From: an uncultured Lachnospiraceae bacterium
GTDB lineage: Bacteria > Bacillota > Clostridia > Lachnospirales > Lachnospiraceae
Length of the DNA: 25,035 bases
Direction of reading: 5' to 3'
Assembly: GCA_910578845.1 (NCBI GenBank)
Contig: CAJTSL010000051.1
Span: 1-25,035, forward strand
Below, one piece after another: positions 1-8,431 of this stretch (within the stretch, counting starts at the first letter, position 1; each line of letters starts with the position of its first letter). The translations under genes and the position numbers were made by a program. A model generated the notes under the pieces. The model made no database searches. It worked only from the letters and a program-made list of their open reading frames with translations, and was not told the origin of the DNA.

Positions 1-50
1 GCACTTGACTTTTAATCAAGTTGTCTGGGGTTCGAATCCCCAGTGGCTCA
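1..50 (+). tRNA. tRNA-Lys (TTT), 3' part, cut by window edge
   Basis: The window opens inside a tRNA. The anticodon arm CTTGA-CTTTTAA-TCAAG gives anticodon TTT, which reads lysine codons AAA and AAG. It is followed by a short variable loop, a T arm with a five-pair stem TGGGG/CCCCA around TTCGAAT, and the 3' acceptor strand GTGGCTC with discriminator A at position 50. The D arm and the 5' acceptor strand lie outside the window. CCA is not encoded, since TTT follows the discriminator. It may be the last of a tRNA cluster. Confidence 0.93.
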
Positions 51-54
51 TTTA

Positions 55-97
55 ACAGGGATAGATATCATATTTTGATACTATCCCTGTTTATTTT
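55..97 (+). terminator. Rho-independent terminator between tRNA-Lys and the convergent GGDEF gene
   Basis: A ten-pair perfect stem, ACAGGGATAG (55-64) with CTATCCCTGT (81-90), is extended by TATCA/TGATA inside the loop and followed on the + strand by TTTATTTTAT. It can end the tRNA transcript. Because the leftward GGDEF gene stops at 96, the same hairpin could also serve that transcript, although the U-tract on that side is poorer. Confidence 0.75.
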
Positions 98-1703
98 ATA
101 GGTTAGGTGATTCTTTTAATCGTTTTTTATTCTCATACATTAGCATGTCTGCCCGGCATCTTGTCTGGTCGAGATTTGTTTCCATTTTCTTATCGAATTT
201 TGCATAGCCTGTAGCAATTTGCATATAAACGGTTTTTGATTGTTTATTATATGCATTTTCTTTAAGTATTAATTGTTGTAATAAGGAAAGAATAATCTCA
301 TCAGAAGTATTTTCCATAATGACACAGAATTCATCTCCGCCAATTCTAAAAACATTCCCATAATTACCAAATATTTCTTTAATCAAAGACGCAGAATCTA
401 TTATGTAACGATCGCCTTCCATATGACCTAATGTATCATTGCATTTTTTTAGATTATTTAAATCAAACATAACAAGATAGGTATTATCCGAGCACTCCTT
501 CTGTATCGCTTCTGTATATGCGTTTCGATTGAAGCATTGAGTCAGCATATCCTTTTCTGCAAGTTCTTTATAAATTTCTGCTTTGCGGATTTCTTCGATC
601 TTTTCGGAAGCATTGGAGCCGATTTCAATTGCCAGTATGATGACATAAGCAAGAAGACCAAGCATAGCGAATGCTTGCATATTTATCAAATGAATGTAAT
701 AAGCATATAGTTCAAAGATTACAGTTGCTGTCAGGATCGTAAGACCTGCAACATTAAGATAAACGGTTTTTTTGCTCTTCTTTTTATGACGTTTGCGTAG
801 CAGGCCTAAGAGAAGATAAAGCAGGTCAAATAAGAAAATAATATGGACAATCACTACAGTCTGTTTAAAGTCCATGATGTGGAACCAGAGGAGAATCATC
901 ATCAAAAAGGTTCCCCCAAAGGCATATGTAGCAAGAAATTTATGTAGCAAAAGACCATCCGCGCCAGTATATTGGTTGATAAAGAGCATAAAGGTAATGC
1001 TTGAAAGTATTAGCATTATATAAGTAATATAGGAGGCGTATACCCTGTTATCGAACAGGATCATAATGGATTTTTCTTCTCCTAACGCCCATATGCCAAC
1101 GAATAGTAACAAAAGGCCCATATAAAGAACTTCTTTGGCAACTTGTGTTTTGCGACAGACTAAAAGCCAATATAATATCATGCAGATGCCAAGTACAAAT
1201 AGTACGATGCACACAATGAGTGATAAAATCGAATTTCGGATAATCTGGCGGAGAATATTAAGACCATTCCCTTGATAAAAGGTATGAAGGTTATCTATTC
1301 CCGACGGATAAATTGCTTTTGTGGTTACGATGATTTCTTTGGCATCTGAAGGGAATTCCATCATGTTCCAAATAGAGCCGGATGTGTGGCCAAACATAGA
1401 ATCTATTTTATTGCGCTCGTATATTAATTCACCATCGGTATATACATGTACTTCCTGATGATTGGTATAAAACATTAGATAGGCATTCATACGGTTCTGT
1501 TCCGTATTATGAAAAATATACTGTTGTACACCGTCAGTTTTTTTCTCATGAGTGTCGGGGAAAATTTCGACGTATGAGTTTTCTTCTCCAAGATTAAATT
1601 TATCTTCTTTGACCGTAAATGCGCCAATGATCAATAGTATCACATGGAAGCAAAGAAATAATGCATATATTTTTTGTATCGTTACTTTTTCTCGTATTTG
1701 CAT
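96..1703 (-). CDS. Membrane-bound GGDEF diguanylate cyclase
   Basis: A 535-residue protein. There is one membrane segment near residues 12-30, then a soluble, probably extracellular stretch of about 120 residues. Several further hydrophobic segments run from about 155 to 360, followed by a short charged linker and a C-terminal GGDEF domain (about 384-530). The active-site motif GGDEF is intact at 455-459 and the domain entry DMLTQCFNRNAY is typical, so it should condense two GTP into c-di-GMP at the inner membrane face. The position of the inhibitory I-site (RxxD, five residues before GGDEF) reads GNYG, so classical product inhibition is not expected. The layout of an outer domain plus a multi-helix membrane domain recalls 7TMR sensor proteins, but I cannot name the ligand. 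The start is supported by GGAAGG upstream. It lies 76 bp after the HD gene on the same strand, so the two may be cotranscribed. Confidence 0.88.
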   Translation of the reverse strand: MQIREKVTIQKIYALFLCFHVILLIIGAFTVKEDKFNLGEENSYVEIFPDTHEKKTDGVQQYIFHNTEQNRMNAYLMFYTNHQEVHVYTDGELIYERNKIDSMFGHTSGSIWNMMEFPSDAKEIIVTTKAIYPSGIDNLHTFYQGNGLNILRQIIRNSILSLIVCIVLFVLGICMILYWLLVCRKTQVAKEVLYMGLLLLFVGIWALGEEKSIMILFDNRVYASYITYIMLILSSITFMLFINQYTGADGLLLHKFLATYAFGGTFLMMILLWFHIMDFKQTVVIVHIIFLFDLLYLLLGLLRKRHKKKSKKTVYLNVAGLTILTATVIFELYAYYIHLINMQAFAMLGLLAYVIILAIEIGSNASEKIEEIRKAEIYKELAEKDMLTQCFNRNAYTEAIQKECSDNTYLVMFDLNNLKKCNDTLGHMEGDRYIIDSASLIKEIFGNYGNVFRIGGDEFCVIMENTSDEIILSLLQQLILKENAYNKQSKTVYMQIATGYAKFDKKMETNLDQTRCRADMLMYENKKRLKESPNL

Positions 1704-1779
1704 AGCTGTATTCCTTCCGAAACTGAAGTCTTCTTATTATTGATGATATTTGTCCTTTTGTCGCGAACTTTTTGTGGCT

Positions 1780-2478
1780 TTATGATGTTGATGAATTGTT
1801 TGATTCTAGCATGTTGTTAAGGAATAGGTCAGCACTTTGGTATACAGAGTTTATCTCTCCCAGAATATTTTGATAAAAAGAGACAGCAGCGCATTGTCGT
1901 TCTTTTGCAATCTCCATGCCGCGCTCAGTGAAGAACTTTGTATATATAGATTCAAGCTTATATTTGTATTCTTGGAGAAAAGAAGGATTGCTATCTTGAG
2001 AACCGTCCGATACTTTACCATCGGGAAGTAAAGAATATAAGGGCTCCGCTACTTTACCTTTATACAATAAGGTACGGGCAATGCCAATTGCACCAGTAAC
2101 ATCAATTTTATCTGCATCAAAAAGAATTTTTGCTTCGATGCTTTGCATGAGGTGCGCATCACGATAGCTATGTGTGCGGATGCAGTCGTGGACGTGTGTT
2201 GCGAATTTTTCATCAAAATGGTTTGCTGTTAAGAAATGATAGGCTTTATCAGCACCCGCTTGGGCATGGCTTATGGTAGGATCCTCAAATTGATCTTTTC
2301 TTCCGATATCATGTAGCAGACAAGCAGTAATCAGAATATCATAATCTACGTTGGGAAGTGTCCTTGCAATATCCAGTGCAGTGTACAATACCCGATAAAT
2401 ATGATCTTGATCATGCGAACTGTCATCCATACAAGATAGCATATAATTTTCTATTAATTGATATGTTTCTTTTTTCAT
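1780..2478 (-). CDS. HD-domain phosphohydrolase
   Basis: A 232-residue soluble protein of the HD superfamily of metal-dependent phosphohydrolases. The expected ligands are visible in order: H26 in HDQDHIYRV, the H56-D57 pair in ACLLHDIGR, histidines near 96-103, and D121/D123 in the stretch FDADKIDVTGAIGIAR. This resembles the YedJ-like group of small stand-alone HD proteins, whose natural substrates are mostly unknown (nucleotides are likely). No second catalytic domain is present and it is not an HD-GYP protein. The start has a strong GGAGG at about 2484-2488 on the minus strand. It is the first gene of a leftward pair with the GGDEF protein, but a link to c-di-GMP is only a guess from position. 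Confidence 0.85.
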   Translation of the reverse strand: MKKETYQLIENYMLSCMDDSSHDQDHIYRVLYTALDIARTLPNVDYDILITACLLHDIGRKDQFEDPTISHAQAGADKAYHFLTANHFDEKFATHVHDCIRTHSYRDAHLMQSIEAKILFDADKIDVTGAIGIARTLLYKGKVAEPLYSLLPDGKVSDGSQDSNPSFLQEYKYKLESIYTKFFTERGMEIAKERQCAAVSFYQNILGEINSVYQSADLFLNNMLESNNSSTS

Positions 2479-2845
2479 TAGAAACCTCCATAATCTGTGT
2501 AAGCTAAAATCACTTTTTTCTTATATGTATATAACATAAATTATACCATAAATATATCACATTTTGAGCTGATACGAAAGTAGGATGATTTGTGAATAAA
2601 ATAAGCAAAAAAAGTGAGCAAGCAAAATAGGCATAGAAGTAAACAAGAAAAGCAAGCATAAGAGTAAGCAATAAAAATAAGAAATATAAAGTAGAAAATA
2701 TAGCTAGGGAATATAAGGTATTTGGTTTTCTATATAGGCATTTTCGTAAAAATATGATAACATAAAAAAGTATAGGAGAAACGATTGTGATTTTTTCTTA
2801 TGACAATATGGATACTATAATATGAGGCTAACAGGGAAGGTTCCT
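2479..2845. other. Divergent AT-rich intergenic region
   Basis: 367 bases without a convincing gene separate the leftward HD gene from the rightward glycosyltransferase. It holds an extended -10 for the leftward gene (2540-2548). From about 2588 to 2705 the + strand is a purine-rich tract of degenerate AAGCAA/GCAAGCA/GTAAGCA units. Near the right end there is TATAAT at 2816-2821. A 12-codon GTG-started reading frame (2787-2825) has AGGAG before it, and its TGA overlaps an ATG at 2822. I see no tRNA, riboswitch or IS end here. Confidence 0.6.
2540..2548 (-). promoter_or_regulatory. Candidate extended -10 promoter of the HD/GGDEF pair
   Basis: Read on the minus strand the bases are TGGTATAAT, an extended -10 (TGnTATAAT), about 60 bases before the HD start codon. 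No good -35 lies 17 bases upstream (TCAAAA), which an extended -10 can tolerate. Assigned by eye only. Confidence 0.4.
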
Positions 2846-4036
2846 ATGAAAAAGATAATGCTCTTTGAAGGAGATATTGAGACACAAGGTTATTTTTCGA
2901 TACAATTAGCGGAAGCGTTTGAGAAGATGGGACACCAGATCTTTATTTTTGATCTAAGCAAGGCATGGGACAGTACAGAGAAGTTTTTCCGCTTTTTTGA
3001 GAAAGGCAATACCGTTCTCGTTAACTTTAACTTCCACGGGATGAGTGGAGAAGAGATCTTCTTAGACGAAAACGACAGGATGATGTGGGATGCGCTGCAA
3101 ATACCAAGTTACAATATTGTAGTGGATCACCCGATGTATTATCATCATTTCCTGGAGAAAGTACCCAAAGCGTACCATCAAATCAGTATTGACAGAAATC
3201 ACGAAAAGTATATGCAAAGGTTTTTCCCAACGATTCAGAGAGGGCCATTCTTGCCATTGGCAGGAACGCAGCTATATCCCAATAAACCTTATACGCCGGC
3301 AAAGTACCGCAGATATGATGTGACAATGGTAGGGAACTATACGCCGCCAGAACATTTTGACAAATATATTACCAGGATCGACGAGGAGTATACGGCATTT
3401 TACCATGGCATGATTGATGATCTGCTGGCGCATCCGATGCGCACTGTAGAAGACGTGGCGGAAGAGCATATCCGGCAGGAAATACCAGAGGTGACCGAGG
3501 ATGAGATTAAGAAGGTCATGAGCAAGCTGACATTCATAGATTTGTATGTCCGTTTTATGACTAGGGGAGAGGCGGTCGCAGCGCTTGCGGATGCAGGGAT
3601 TAAAGTGCATGTCTTTGGAAGCGGCTGGGAGAAGCTTGCGTGTAAAAAACCGGAAAATATCATTGATGGAAGCAGCCTGGATTCGGCAGGATGTTTAAAA
3701 AAGTTATGCCAGAGCAAAATTTCGCTCAACGTAATGCCGTGGTTTAGGGACGGCGCGCATGACAGGGTCTTTAATTCCATGCTTAACGGGGCATTATGTT
3801 TGACGGATAGTAGTGTATATCTGGATGAGACTTTACGGGATGGAATAGACTGTAAATTATATTCAACAGCGGATATCGGCGCGTTACCGGATATGGTATA
3901 TGAACTGTTAGCAAATGAAGATAAATTGCAGGACATGATTGATCGTGGATATGAAACAGCAAAAGAAGCGCATACATGGGAACATCGTGCAAGGATCTTG
4001 CATGATTTAATAGAGGGAGATCTGAAAGGAAAATAA
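2846..4036 (+). CDS. CgeB-like glycosyltransferase (DUF3880 / glycosyl transferase group 1)
   Basis: A 396-residue protein from the chosen start. The N-terminal half opens with a Rossmann-like strand MKKIMLFEGD and carries a DHPMYYH motif, as in the DUF3880 domain. The C-terminal third, with NVMPWFRDGAHDRVFNSMLNGA followed by a conserved downstream run, matches the glycosyl transferase group 1 domain of spore-maturation CgeB-like proteins, including the E/N-rich nucleotide-sugar-binding side. There is no signal peptide or membrane segment, so it probably acts in the cytoplasm on a sugar acceptor I cannot name. ATG 2846 is preferred because AGGGAAGG lies five bases before it. ATG 2822 would add eight residues but has no ribosome site. 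It sits 12 bp before an HD gene, an operon-like spacing. Confidence 0.75.
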   Translation: MKKIMLFEGDIETQGYFSIQLAEAFEKMGHQIFIFDLSKAWDSTEKFFRFFEKGNTVLVNFNFHGMSGEEIFLDENDRMMWDALQIPSYNIVVDHPMYYHHFLEKVPKAYHQISIDRNHEKYMQRFFPTIQRGPFLPLAGTQLYPNKPYTPAKYRRYDVTMVGNYTPPEHFDKYITRIDEEYTAFYHGMIDDLLAHPMRTVEDVAEEHIRQEIPEVTEDEIKKVMSKLTFIDLYVRFMTRGEAVAALADAGIKVHVFGSGWEKLACKKPENIIDGSSLDSAGCLKKLCQSKISLNVMPWFRDGAHDRVFNSMLNGALCLTDSSVYLDETLRDGIDCKLYSTADIGALPDMVYELLANEDKLQDMIDRGYETAKEAHTWEHRARILHDLIEGDLKGK

Positions 4037-4048
4037 AGGAGCAAACCA

Positions 4049-4597
4049 ATGAATATTTTAGAGATAATGGAACAGAACCGTTCAAAAAGGCTAAAGAGGT
4101 GCTATGAGCGCCACCGCAGGATCCATAAGCTGTTGAGAAAGTATGGCGACGATATTATTCATTCCGATAATTTCCGAAAGACCAAAGCGCATATCCAGCA
4201 CGGGAATATGACAGTGAATGATCATTGTATGAGCGTAGCTAGATATAGCCTGATCCTGAATAAGAAACTAGGTCTGCATTGCAACCAAAGGGATCTGATC
4301 AGGGGATCTTTGCTACATGATTATTTTCTTTATGACTGGCATGACAAGGCGTACCTGGCGAACAGGCAGAGGCTACATGGTTTCCATCACCCGATGGTCG
4401 CGCTGAAGAATGCAGATAAGGAGTATCAGTTGACGGATGTGCAAAGGGATATTATCAAAAAGCATATGTGGCCTTTGTCCGTAGTGCCGCCAGTGTATAG
4501 GGAAGCGTGGGTAGTAACGAGCGCGGATAAATATTGCTCGCTCATGGAAACAATTGGGTTGCATAAGGGACATGGCAGACATAAATTCGCAGATTAA
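4049..4597 (+). CDS. HD-domain protein, putative phosphohydrolase
   Basis: A 182-residue soluble protein with a compact HD fold: H59 in TVNDHCMSVAR, the H90-D91 pair in GSLLHDYFLYDWHD, histidines at 110-114 and 139, and D160 in TSADKYCS. The family is seen in Lachnospiraceae as a stand-alone HD protein of unknown substrate. The N-terminus (residues 10-30) is strongly basic. The start has AAAGGAG ending about eight bases upstream. It follows the glycosyltransferase by 12 bp and is probably cotranscribed with it. It is not a copy of the leftward HD gene: the spacing of the metal ligands differs and no clear alignment is visible outside the motifs. Confidence 0.78.
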   Translation: MNILEIMEQNRSKRLKRCYERHRRIHKLLRKYGDDIIHSDNFRKTKAHIQHGNMTVNDHCMSVARYSLILNKKLGLHCNQRDLIRGSLLHDYFLYDWHDKAYLANRQRLHGFHHPMVALKNADKEYQLTDVQRDIIKKHMWPLSVVPPVYREAWVVTSADKYCSLMETIGLHKGHGRHKFAD

Positions 4598-4640
4598 GTG
4601 ATGGAATTAATAGATAAAAAATAAGGTAGGAACGATTGGC

Positions 4641-6122
4641 ATGGATAACCGGGAGCAGGATGCATGGCTAAAAGCGCAGGGATTATATGAGGCGTTGGCG
4701 GCATATGGCAAGAGCAGCTTTTATCCATATCATATGCCGGGGCATAAGCGGAATTGTCCGATAGAAGGCTTTTCGGATATTTTTCCAATGGATATTACAG
4801 AAATAGATGGATTTGATAATCTCCATCAGGCAAGCGGCATACTGAAAGAAGCCGAGAAACGGGCAGCAATGCTTTATGGTTCGGAGGAAGCTTTTTTCTT
4901 GGTAAATGGCAGTACTTGCGGTATATTGGCGGCGATTTCTGCCACTACGGATATAGGAGATACGATCCTGATTGCGAGAAATTGCCATAAGTCTGTTTAT
5001 CATGCGGCGCTTTTGCAACAACTCCATCTTCAATATCTATACCCGGGACAGATTACGGAATATGGCATCGCAGACGCAGTTGGCGCAGCAGATGTAGAAG
5101 CCACACTAGAGAATCATCCGGAGTGTTCGGTAGTTGTTATTACATCGCCCACATATGAGGGCATAATAGCAGAAATTGGAGAAATCAGCAGGATCGTCCA
5201 TCAAAAGAATAAAATTCTGATTGTAGATGAGGCGCACGGCGCACACTTAGGGTTAAGTGAAGACGTACATGAGAATGCGGTAAGGCAAGGGGCGGATATC
5301 GTTATCCATAGCCTGCATAAAACATTGCCATCTATGACCCAGACAGCATTGCTCCATGTAAACGGGCCGTATGTGAACCGCATGAGGTTGCGCAGATACT
5401 TGGGCATTTATCAATCGAGCAGCCCTTCCTATGTGTTAATGGCAAGCATGGATTCCTGTATTTCTTATATGAGGGAGAATGCGTCCGACTGTCTTAGTAG
5501 GATGAAGAAGTATCGTCAGCGCTTTATGGAACAGGTAGATCAGTGTAAATACATTCATATCGCAAATCCGCAAGCAGTTGAGGGAGAGAAGTATCACTTT
5601 GTGGCATGGGATATCTGTAAGCTTGTTATTTTCACAAAGCCTGTGAGAGGATGGCAGATGAGCGGACAGGAATTATACGACCTGTTGCGGGAGGATTTTC
5701 ATTTGCAGCCAGAAATGGCAGCCGGGAATTATGTTCTGGCGATTATGACGATTGCAGACGGAGAAGACGGCTGGCAGAGATTGGCGGATGCATTAGGTAA
5801 AATTGATGATAAGATAGAAAATACAGACACAAGAGGAATGACGACAGGGGCATGTGTGTGCAGAGACGTGAGGCCAGATAGCGTGATGTCGATTGCAGAG
5901 GCGTATCATAGGCTGGATGGTGGCTTGATCAAAAAAGTGCCTTTTACGTGTGCTACAGGGATGGTTGCCGGAAGCTTCATTAATTTATATCCGCCAGGGA
6001 TACCGCTTATAGTGCCTGGAGAAATAATTGACGGGAGTGTCATTGCGCAGATACAGGAATATCAGAAGGCAGGGTTGCCAGTACAGGGAGTTTTGGAAGA
6101 CGGAGCTGTCATTGTTTGCTGA
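4641..6122 (+). CDS. PLP-dependent Orn/Lys/Arg decarboxylase-family protein (YaaO-like)
   Basis: A 493-residue fold-type I PLP enzyme of the Orn/Lys/Arg decarboxylase family, in the shorter Gram-positive form. Visible marks are HMPGHKR near residue 31, the VDEAHGAH motif (D196, H199) and the Schiff-base lysine K227 in HSLHKTLPSMTQ. A C-terminal domain with TGMVAGSFINLYPPGIPLIVPGE binds the end of the substrate pocket in this family. The reaction would be decarboxylation of lysine, arginine or ornithine to a diamine or agmatine; which one cannot be read from the sequence. In Bacillus the equivalent yaaO lies beside tmk-yaaR-holB, and that neighbourhood is kept here. AAGGTAGGA upstream supports ATG 4641. 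Confidence 0.85.
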   Translation: MDNREQDAWLKAQGLYEALAAYGKSSFYPYHMPGHKRNCPIEGFSDIFPMDITEIDGFDNLHQASGILKEAEKRAAMLYGSEEAFFLVNGSTCGILAAISATTDIGDTILIARNCHKSVYHAALLQQLHLQYLYPGQITEYGIADAVGAADVEATLENHPECSVVVITSPTYEGIIAEIGEISRIVHQKNKILIVDEAHGAHLGLSEDVHENAVRQGADIVIHSLHKTLPSMTQTALLHVNGPYVNRMRLRRYLGIYQSSSPSYVLMASMDSCISYMRENASDCLSRMKKYRQRFMEQVDQCKYIHIANPQAVEGEKYHFVAWDICKLVIFTKPVRGWQMSGQELYDLLREDFHLQPEMAAGNYVLAIMTIADGEDGWQRLADALGKIDDKIENTDTRGMTTGACVCRDVRPDSVMSIAEAYHRLDGGLIKKVPFTCATGMVAGSFINLYPPGIPLIVPGEIIDGSVIAQIQEYQKAGLPVQGVLEDGAVIVC

Positions 6123-6137
6123 ATTTGCGGAATAAAA

Positions 6138-6166
6138 TTGAAATTCTTAGTAAAATATGGCATTAT
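6138..6166 (+). promoter_or_regulatory. Candidate promoter before the guanylate-kinase-like gene
   Basis: TTGAAA (6138-6143) and CATTAT (6161-6166) are separated by 17 bases. The -35 matches consensus at five of six positions and the -10 at four. It would start the transcript about 60 bases before ATG 6233. A tiny frame MMFVYK (6182-6202) with AGGGGAG before it lies in the leader. Confidence 0.28.
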
Positions 6167-6232
6167 TAAAGAGGGGAGTAAATGATGTTCGTGTATAAGT
6201 AAACGGCTGGGAAGAATAGGTGTATAGTTGAT

Positions 6233-6823
6233 ATGGGAAAAATAGTGTGTCTGATGGGAAAAAGTTCATCGGGAAAAGATACTGTTTATAAAAAGCTTTT
6301 AGAGCAGGATGTTATCAAATTCCAGAAAATTGTGCCATATACGACAAGGCCAATCCGCGTGGGCGAGCAGGATGGCGTTGAATATCATTTCATTGAAGAA
6401 GAGAAATACCGTAGACTGGTTAGGGACAAAAAAGTGATTGAAGCAAGGGTATATCATACTTGCCATGGTATTTGGAGGTATTTTACGGTAGCGGATGCAG
6501 AGATTGATCTTACAAGGCATTCTTATCTGATGATCGGCACGTTAGAAGCATATGAAAAGATCAAAGAATTCTATGGTGAAGATAAGGTGCTGCCAGTTAT
6601 GATCGAGTTAGATGATGGTGAACGGCTACAGCGGGCGTTAGATAGGGAAAGGACGCAGGATGCGCCGAGATATGAAGAGATGTGCAGAAGGTTTCTTGCG
6701 GATGCAGAAGACTTTTCACCGGACAAGATGGCTACAGCAGGCATTCAGCATACCTTTTATAATGATGAACTCGATATATGTCTTCAGAAAATTATTGATT
6801 ATTTAAAAGAGTGTGACGCTTAG
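6233..6823 (+). CDS. Guanylate kinase-like protein
   Basis: A 196-residue P-loop protein with a Walker A GKSSSGKDT at residues 9-17. The GMP-binding signature YTTRPIRVGEQDGVEYHFI is close to the canonical guanylate-kinase run, and a lid-like arginine-rich segment RALDRERTQDAPRYEEM follows. The family reaction is ATP + GMP to ADP + GDP. The P-loop is not the usual SGPSGxGKST and the protein is likely a paralogue rather than the essential Gmk. It occupies the slot held by thymidylate kinase (tmk) in the matching Bacillus gene order. The ribosome site is weak (GGTGTATAG); the glycine-rich motif right after the start makes ATG 6233 the sensible start. Confidence 0.8.
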   Translation: MGKIVCLMGKSSSGKDTVYKKLLEQDVIKFQKIVPYTTRPIRVGEQDGVEYHFIEEEKYRRLVRDKKVIEARVYHTCHGIWRYFTVADAEIDLTRHSYLMIGTLEAYEKIKEFYGEDKVLPVMIELDDGERLQRALDRERTQDAPRYEEMCRRFLADAEDFSPDKMATAGIQHTFYNDELDICLQKIIDYLKECDA

Positions 6824-6873
6824 CTGTCATATCATTGCTATGGTATGGCAGAAGCTGTGTATGGAGGAAGCAA

Positions 6874-7314
6874 GTGGATATTAAAGTAAATCAAGTACAG
6901 CAGGCTATGCCAGTTGAGCAGACGCAGCAGGTGCAGGAGTCGGATGGTTCTTTCAAGTTTACATTGGTCAGTAGGATAGAAGAGCAGGATTTGCAGAATG
7001 CTTTGACGCAAATGATGGAAGAAATCACCAGACAGGGGGAGAAGCTTGCCAAGCATAGGGATATTAAAGATATGCGTCGGTACCGTGCATTAGTGAAAGA
7101 TTTCCTAAATGAAATTGTTAACCGCTCGCATGCTTTTTCCAGAGAGAACTTTCTTGATCGGAAAGGGCGCCATCGCGTCTATGGCATTATCCGGCTGGTT
7201 GACCAGAACCTGGATGAGCTGGCGCAGGAACTCGTGAAAGATGAGCAGGACAATCTTGCAATTTTAAGTAAGATTGGAGAAATCCGGGGATTGCTTTTGG
7301 ATATTTTCACATAA
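6874..7314 (+). CDS. YaaR family protein (DUF327)
   Basis: A 146-residue, mostly helical, highly charged protein matching the YaaR/DUF327 family. It has a glutamine-rich variable N-terminus, then LVSRIEEQDLQNALTQMMEEITRQGEKLAKHRDIKDMRRYRALVKDFLNEIV, split by a proline-free coiled stretch, and the conserved RKGRHRVYGIIRLVDQNLDELA. The function is unknown; its lasting position between a nucleotide kinase and holB is the main fact known about it. The GTG at 6874 is chosen because GGAGG sits six bases before it; the ATG at 6835 has no ribosome site and adds thirteen atypical residues. Confidence 0.82.
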   Translation: MDIKVNQVQQAMPVEQTQQVQESDGSFKFTLVSRIEEQDLQNALTQMMEEITRQGEKLAKHRDIKDMRRYRALVKDFLNEIVNRSHAFSRENFLDRKGRHRVYGIIRLVDQNLDELAQELVKDEQDNLAILSKIGEIRGLLLDIFT

Positions 7315-7390
7315 CATCTGAGAAAAGGAAAGGCGTGTCAATGTGGAGGGGATCCAGATTGACAGGCTGAGTAAGAATGGGGGAAATAAA

Positions 7391-8380
7391 ATGGCAAAAT
7401 TTGCAGACATTATCGGTCAGGAGCAGCTTAAAGAGCATTTGCAGAATGCTATTTCCATGAATAAAGTATCGCACGCATATATCATTAACGGAGAAAGAAG
7501 TTCCGGGAAAGAATTTATCGCCAAAGTCTTCGCTGCGGCATTAGAATGTGAGAAGCAGGACGTAGAACCTTGTGGGGAATGTCATTCCTGTAAGCAGGCG
7601 CAGAGCGGGAACCAGCCGGATATTATTTTCGTCTCTCATGATAAACCTAATACAATTGGCGTAGAAGATATCAGGATGCAGATTAATAATGACATTGCGA
7701 TTAAGCCGTATAGCAGTCCCAGGAAAGTCTACATCATGAATGAAGGGGAGAAAATGACGGTACAGGCGCAGAACGCCTTGTTAAAGACATTAGAGGAGCC
7801 ACCGGAGTATGCTGTGATCTTGATCCTGACAGCGAATGTGGATTCTCTTCTGCCAACGATTTTGAGCCGCTGTGTTGTTTTAAATATGAAACCAGTATCG
7901 GATGATAAGGTGAAGAAGTACCTTATGGAAGAACTGGGCATTCCAGACTATAAAGCGAACATCTGCATGGCATTTGCCAGAGGGAATGTCGGAAAGGCAA
8001 AGATGCTTGCGACAAGCGAGGAGTTTGAAAAGGTTAAAGAAGAAGCGATTACGCTAGTGAAATATATTAATGATATGGAGCTTAGTGAGATCGTAAAAGC
8101 GATTAAAAAGATTTCGGAATATAAATTTGATGTTACGGATTATCTGGATATATTATCAGTCTGGTACCGGGACGTATTGCTGTTTAAAGCAACGAAGGAC
8201 GCGAACAGCCTGATTTTCCGTGATGAGATCCAATTTATCCGTAAAGTGGCGGACAGAAGCACATATGAAGGAATTGAGATTATTGTGAAAGCGCTACAAC
8301 AGGCAAAGAGAAGATTAGAAGCCAACGTTAATTTTGACCTGACGATGGAGCTTCTCTTACTGACGATCCAAGAGAATTAG
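7391..8380 (+). CDS. holB: DNA polymerase III delta' subunit
   Basis: A 329-residue clamp-loader protein. It starts MAKFADIIGQEQLKEHLQNAI as DnaX/HolB proteins do, has a P-loop-like GERSSGKE, and carries a zinc-module cluster CxxCHSC (PCGECHSCKQ). NALLKTLEEPPEYAVILILTAN and the LSRC arginine-finger-like motif (SRCVVLNM) are characteristic of this AAA+ family. Delta' opens and places the sliding clamp with delta and tau. The GTG at 7343 would add sixteen residues absent from the usual family start; ATG 7391 follows a G-rich AATGGGGG. It lies in the conserved yaaR-holB-ricT order. Confidence 0.88.
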   Translation: MAKFADIIGQEQLKEHLQNAISMNKVSHAYIINGERSSGKEFIAKVFAAALECEKQDVEPCGECHSCKQAQSGNQPDIIFVSHDKPNTIGVEDIRMQINNDIAIKPYSSPRKVYIMNEGEKMTVQAQNALLKTLEEPPEYAVILILTANVDSLLPTILSRCVVLNMKPVSDDKVKKYLMEELGIPDYKANICMAFARGNVGKAKMLATSEEFEKVKEEAITLVKYINDMELSEIVKAIKKISEYKFDVTDYLDILSVWYRDVLLFKATKDANSLIFRDEIQFIRKVADRSTYEGIEIIVKALQQAKRRLEANVNFDLTMELLLLTIQEN

Positions 8381-8431
8381 GAAAAGGCTGTGCAATTATT
8401 TGCTGGCAGCTCATAGGGAGGTTAATAGATT

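Noticed and set aside
2787..2825. 12-codon leader peptide with AGGAG and a TGA/ATG overlap to ATG 2822
   Set aside because: It is too short to separate from chance, and the glycosyltransferase has a better start at 2846 with its own ribosome site.
3400..4044. 214-codon leftward reading frame opposite the glycosyltransferase
   Set aside because: Serine- and cysteine-rich translation, antisense to a clear gene, no ribosome site: a shadow frame.
6182..6202. Six-codon frame MMFVYK with a strong ribosome site before the kinase gene
   Set aside because: Very short and without an attenuator hairpin behind it; noted with the candidate promoter only.
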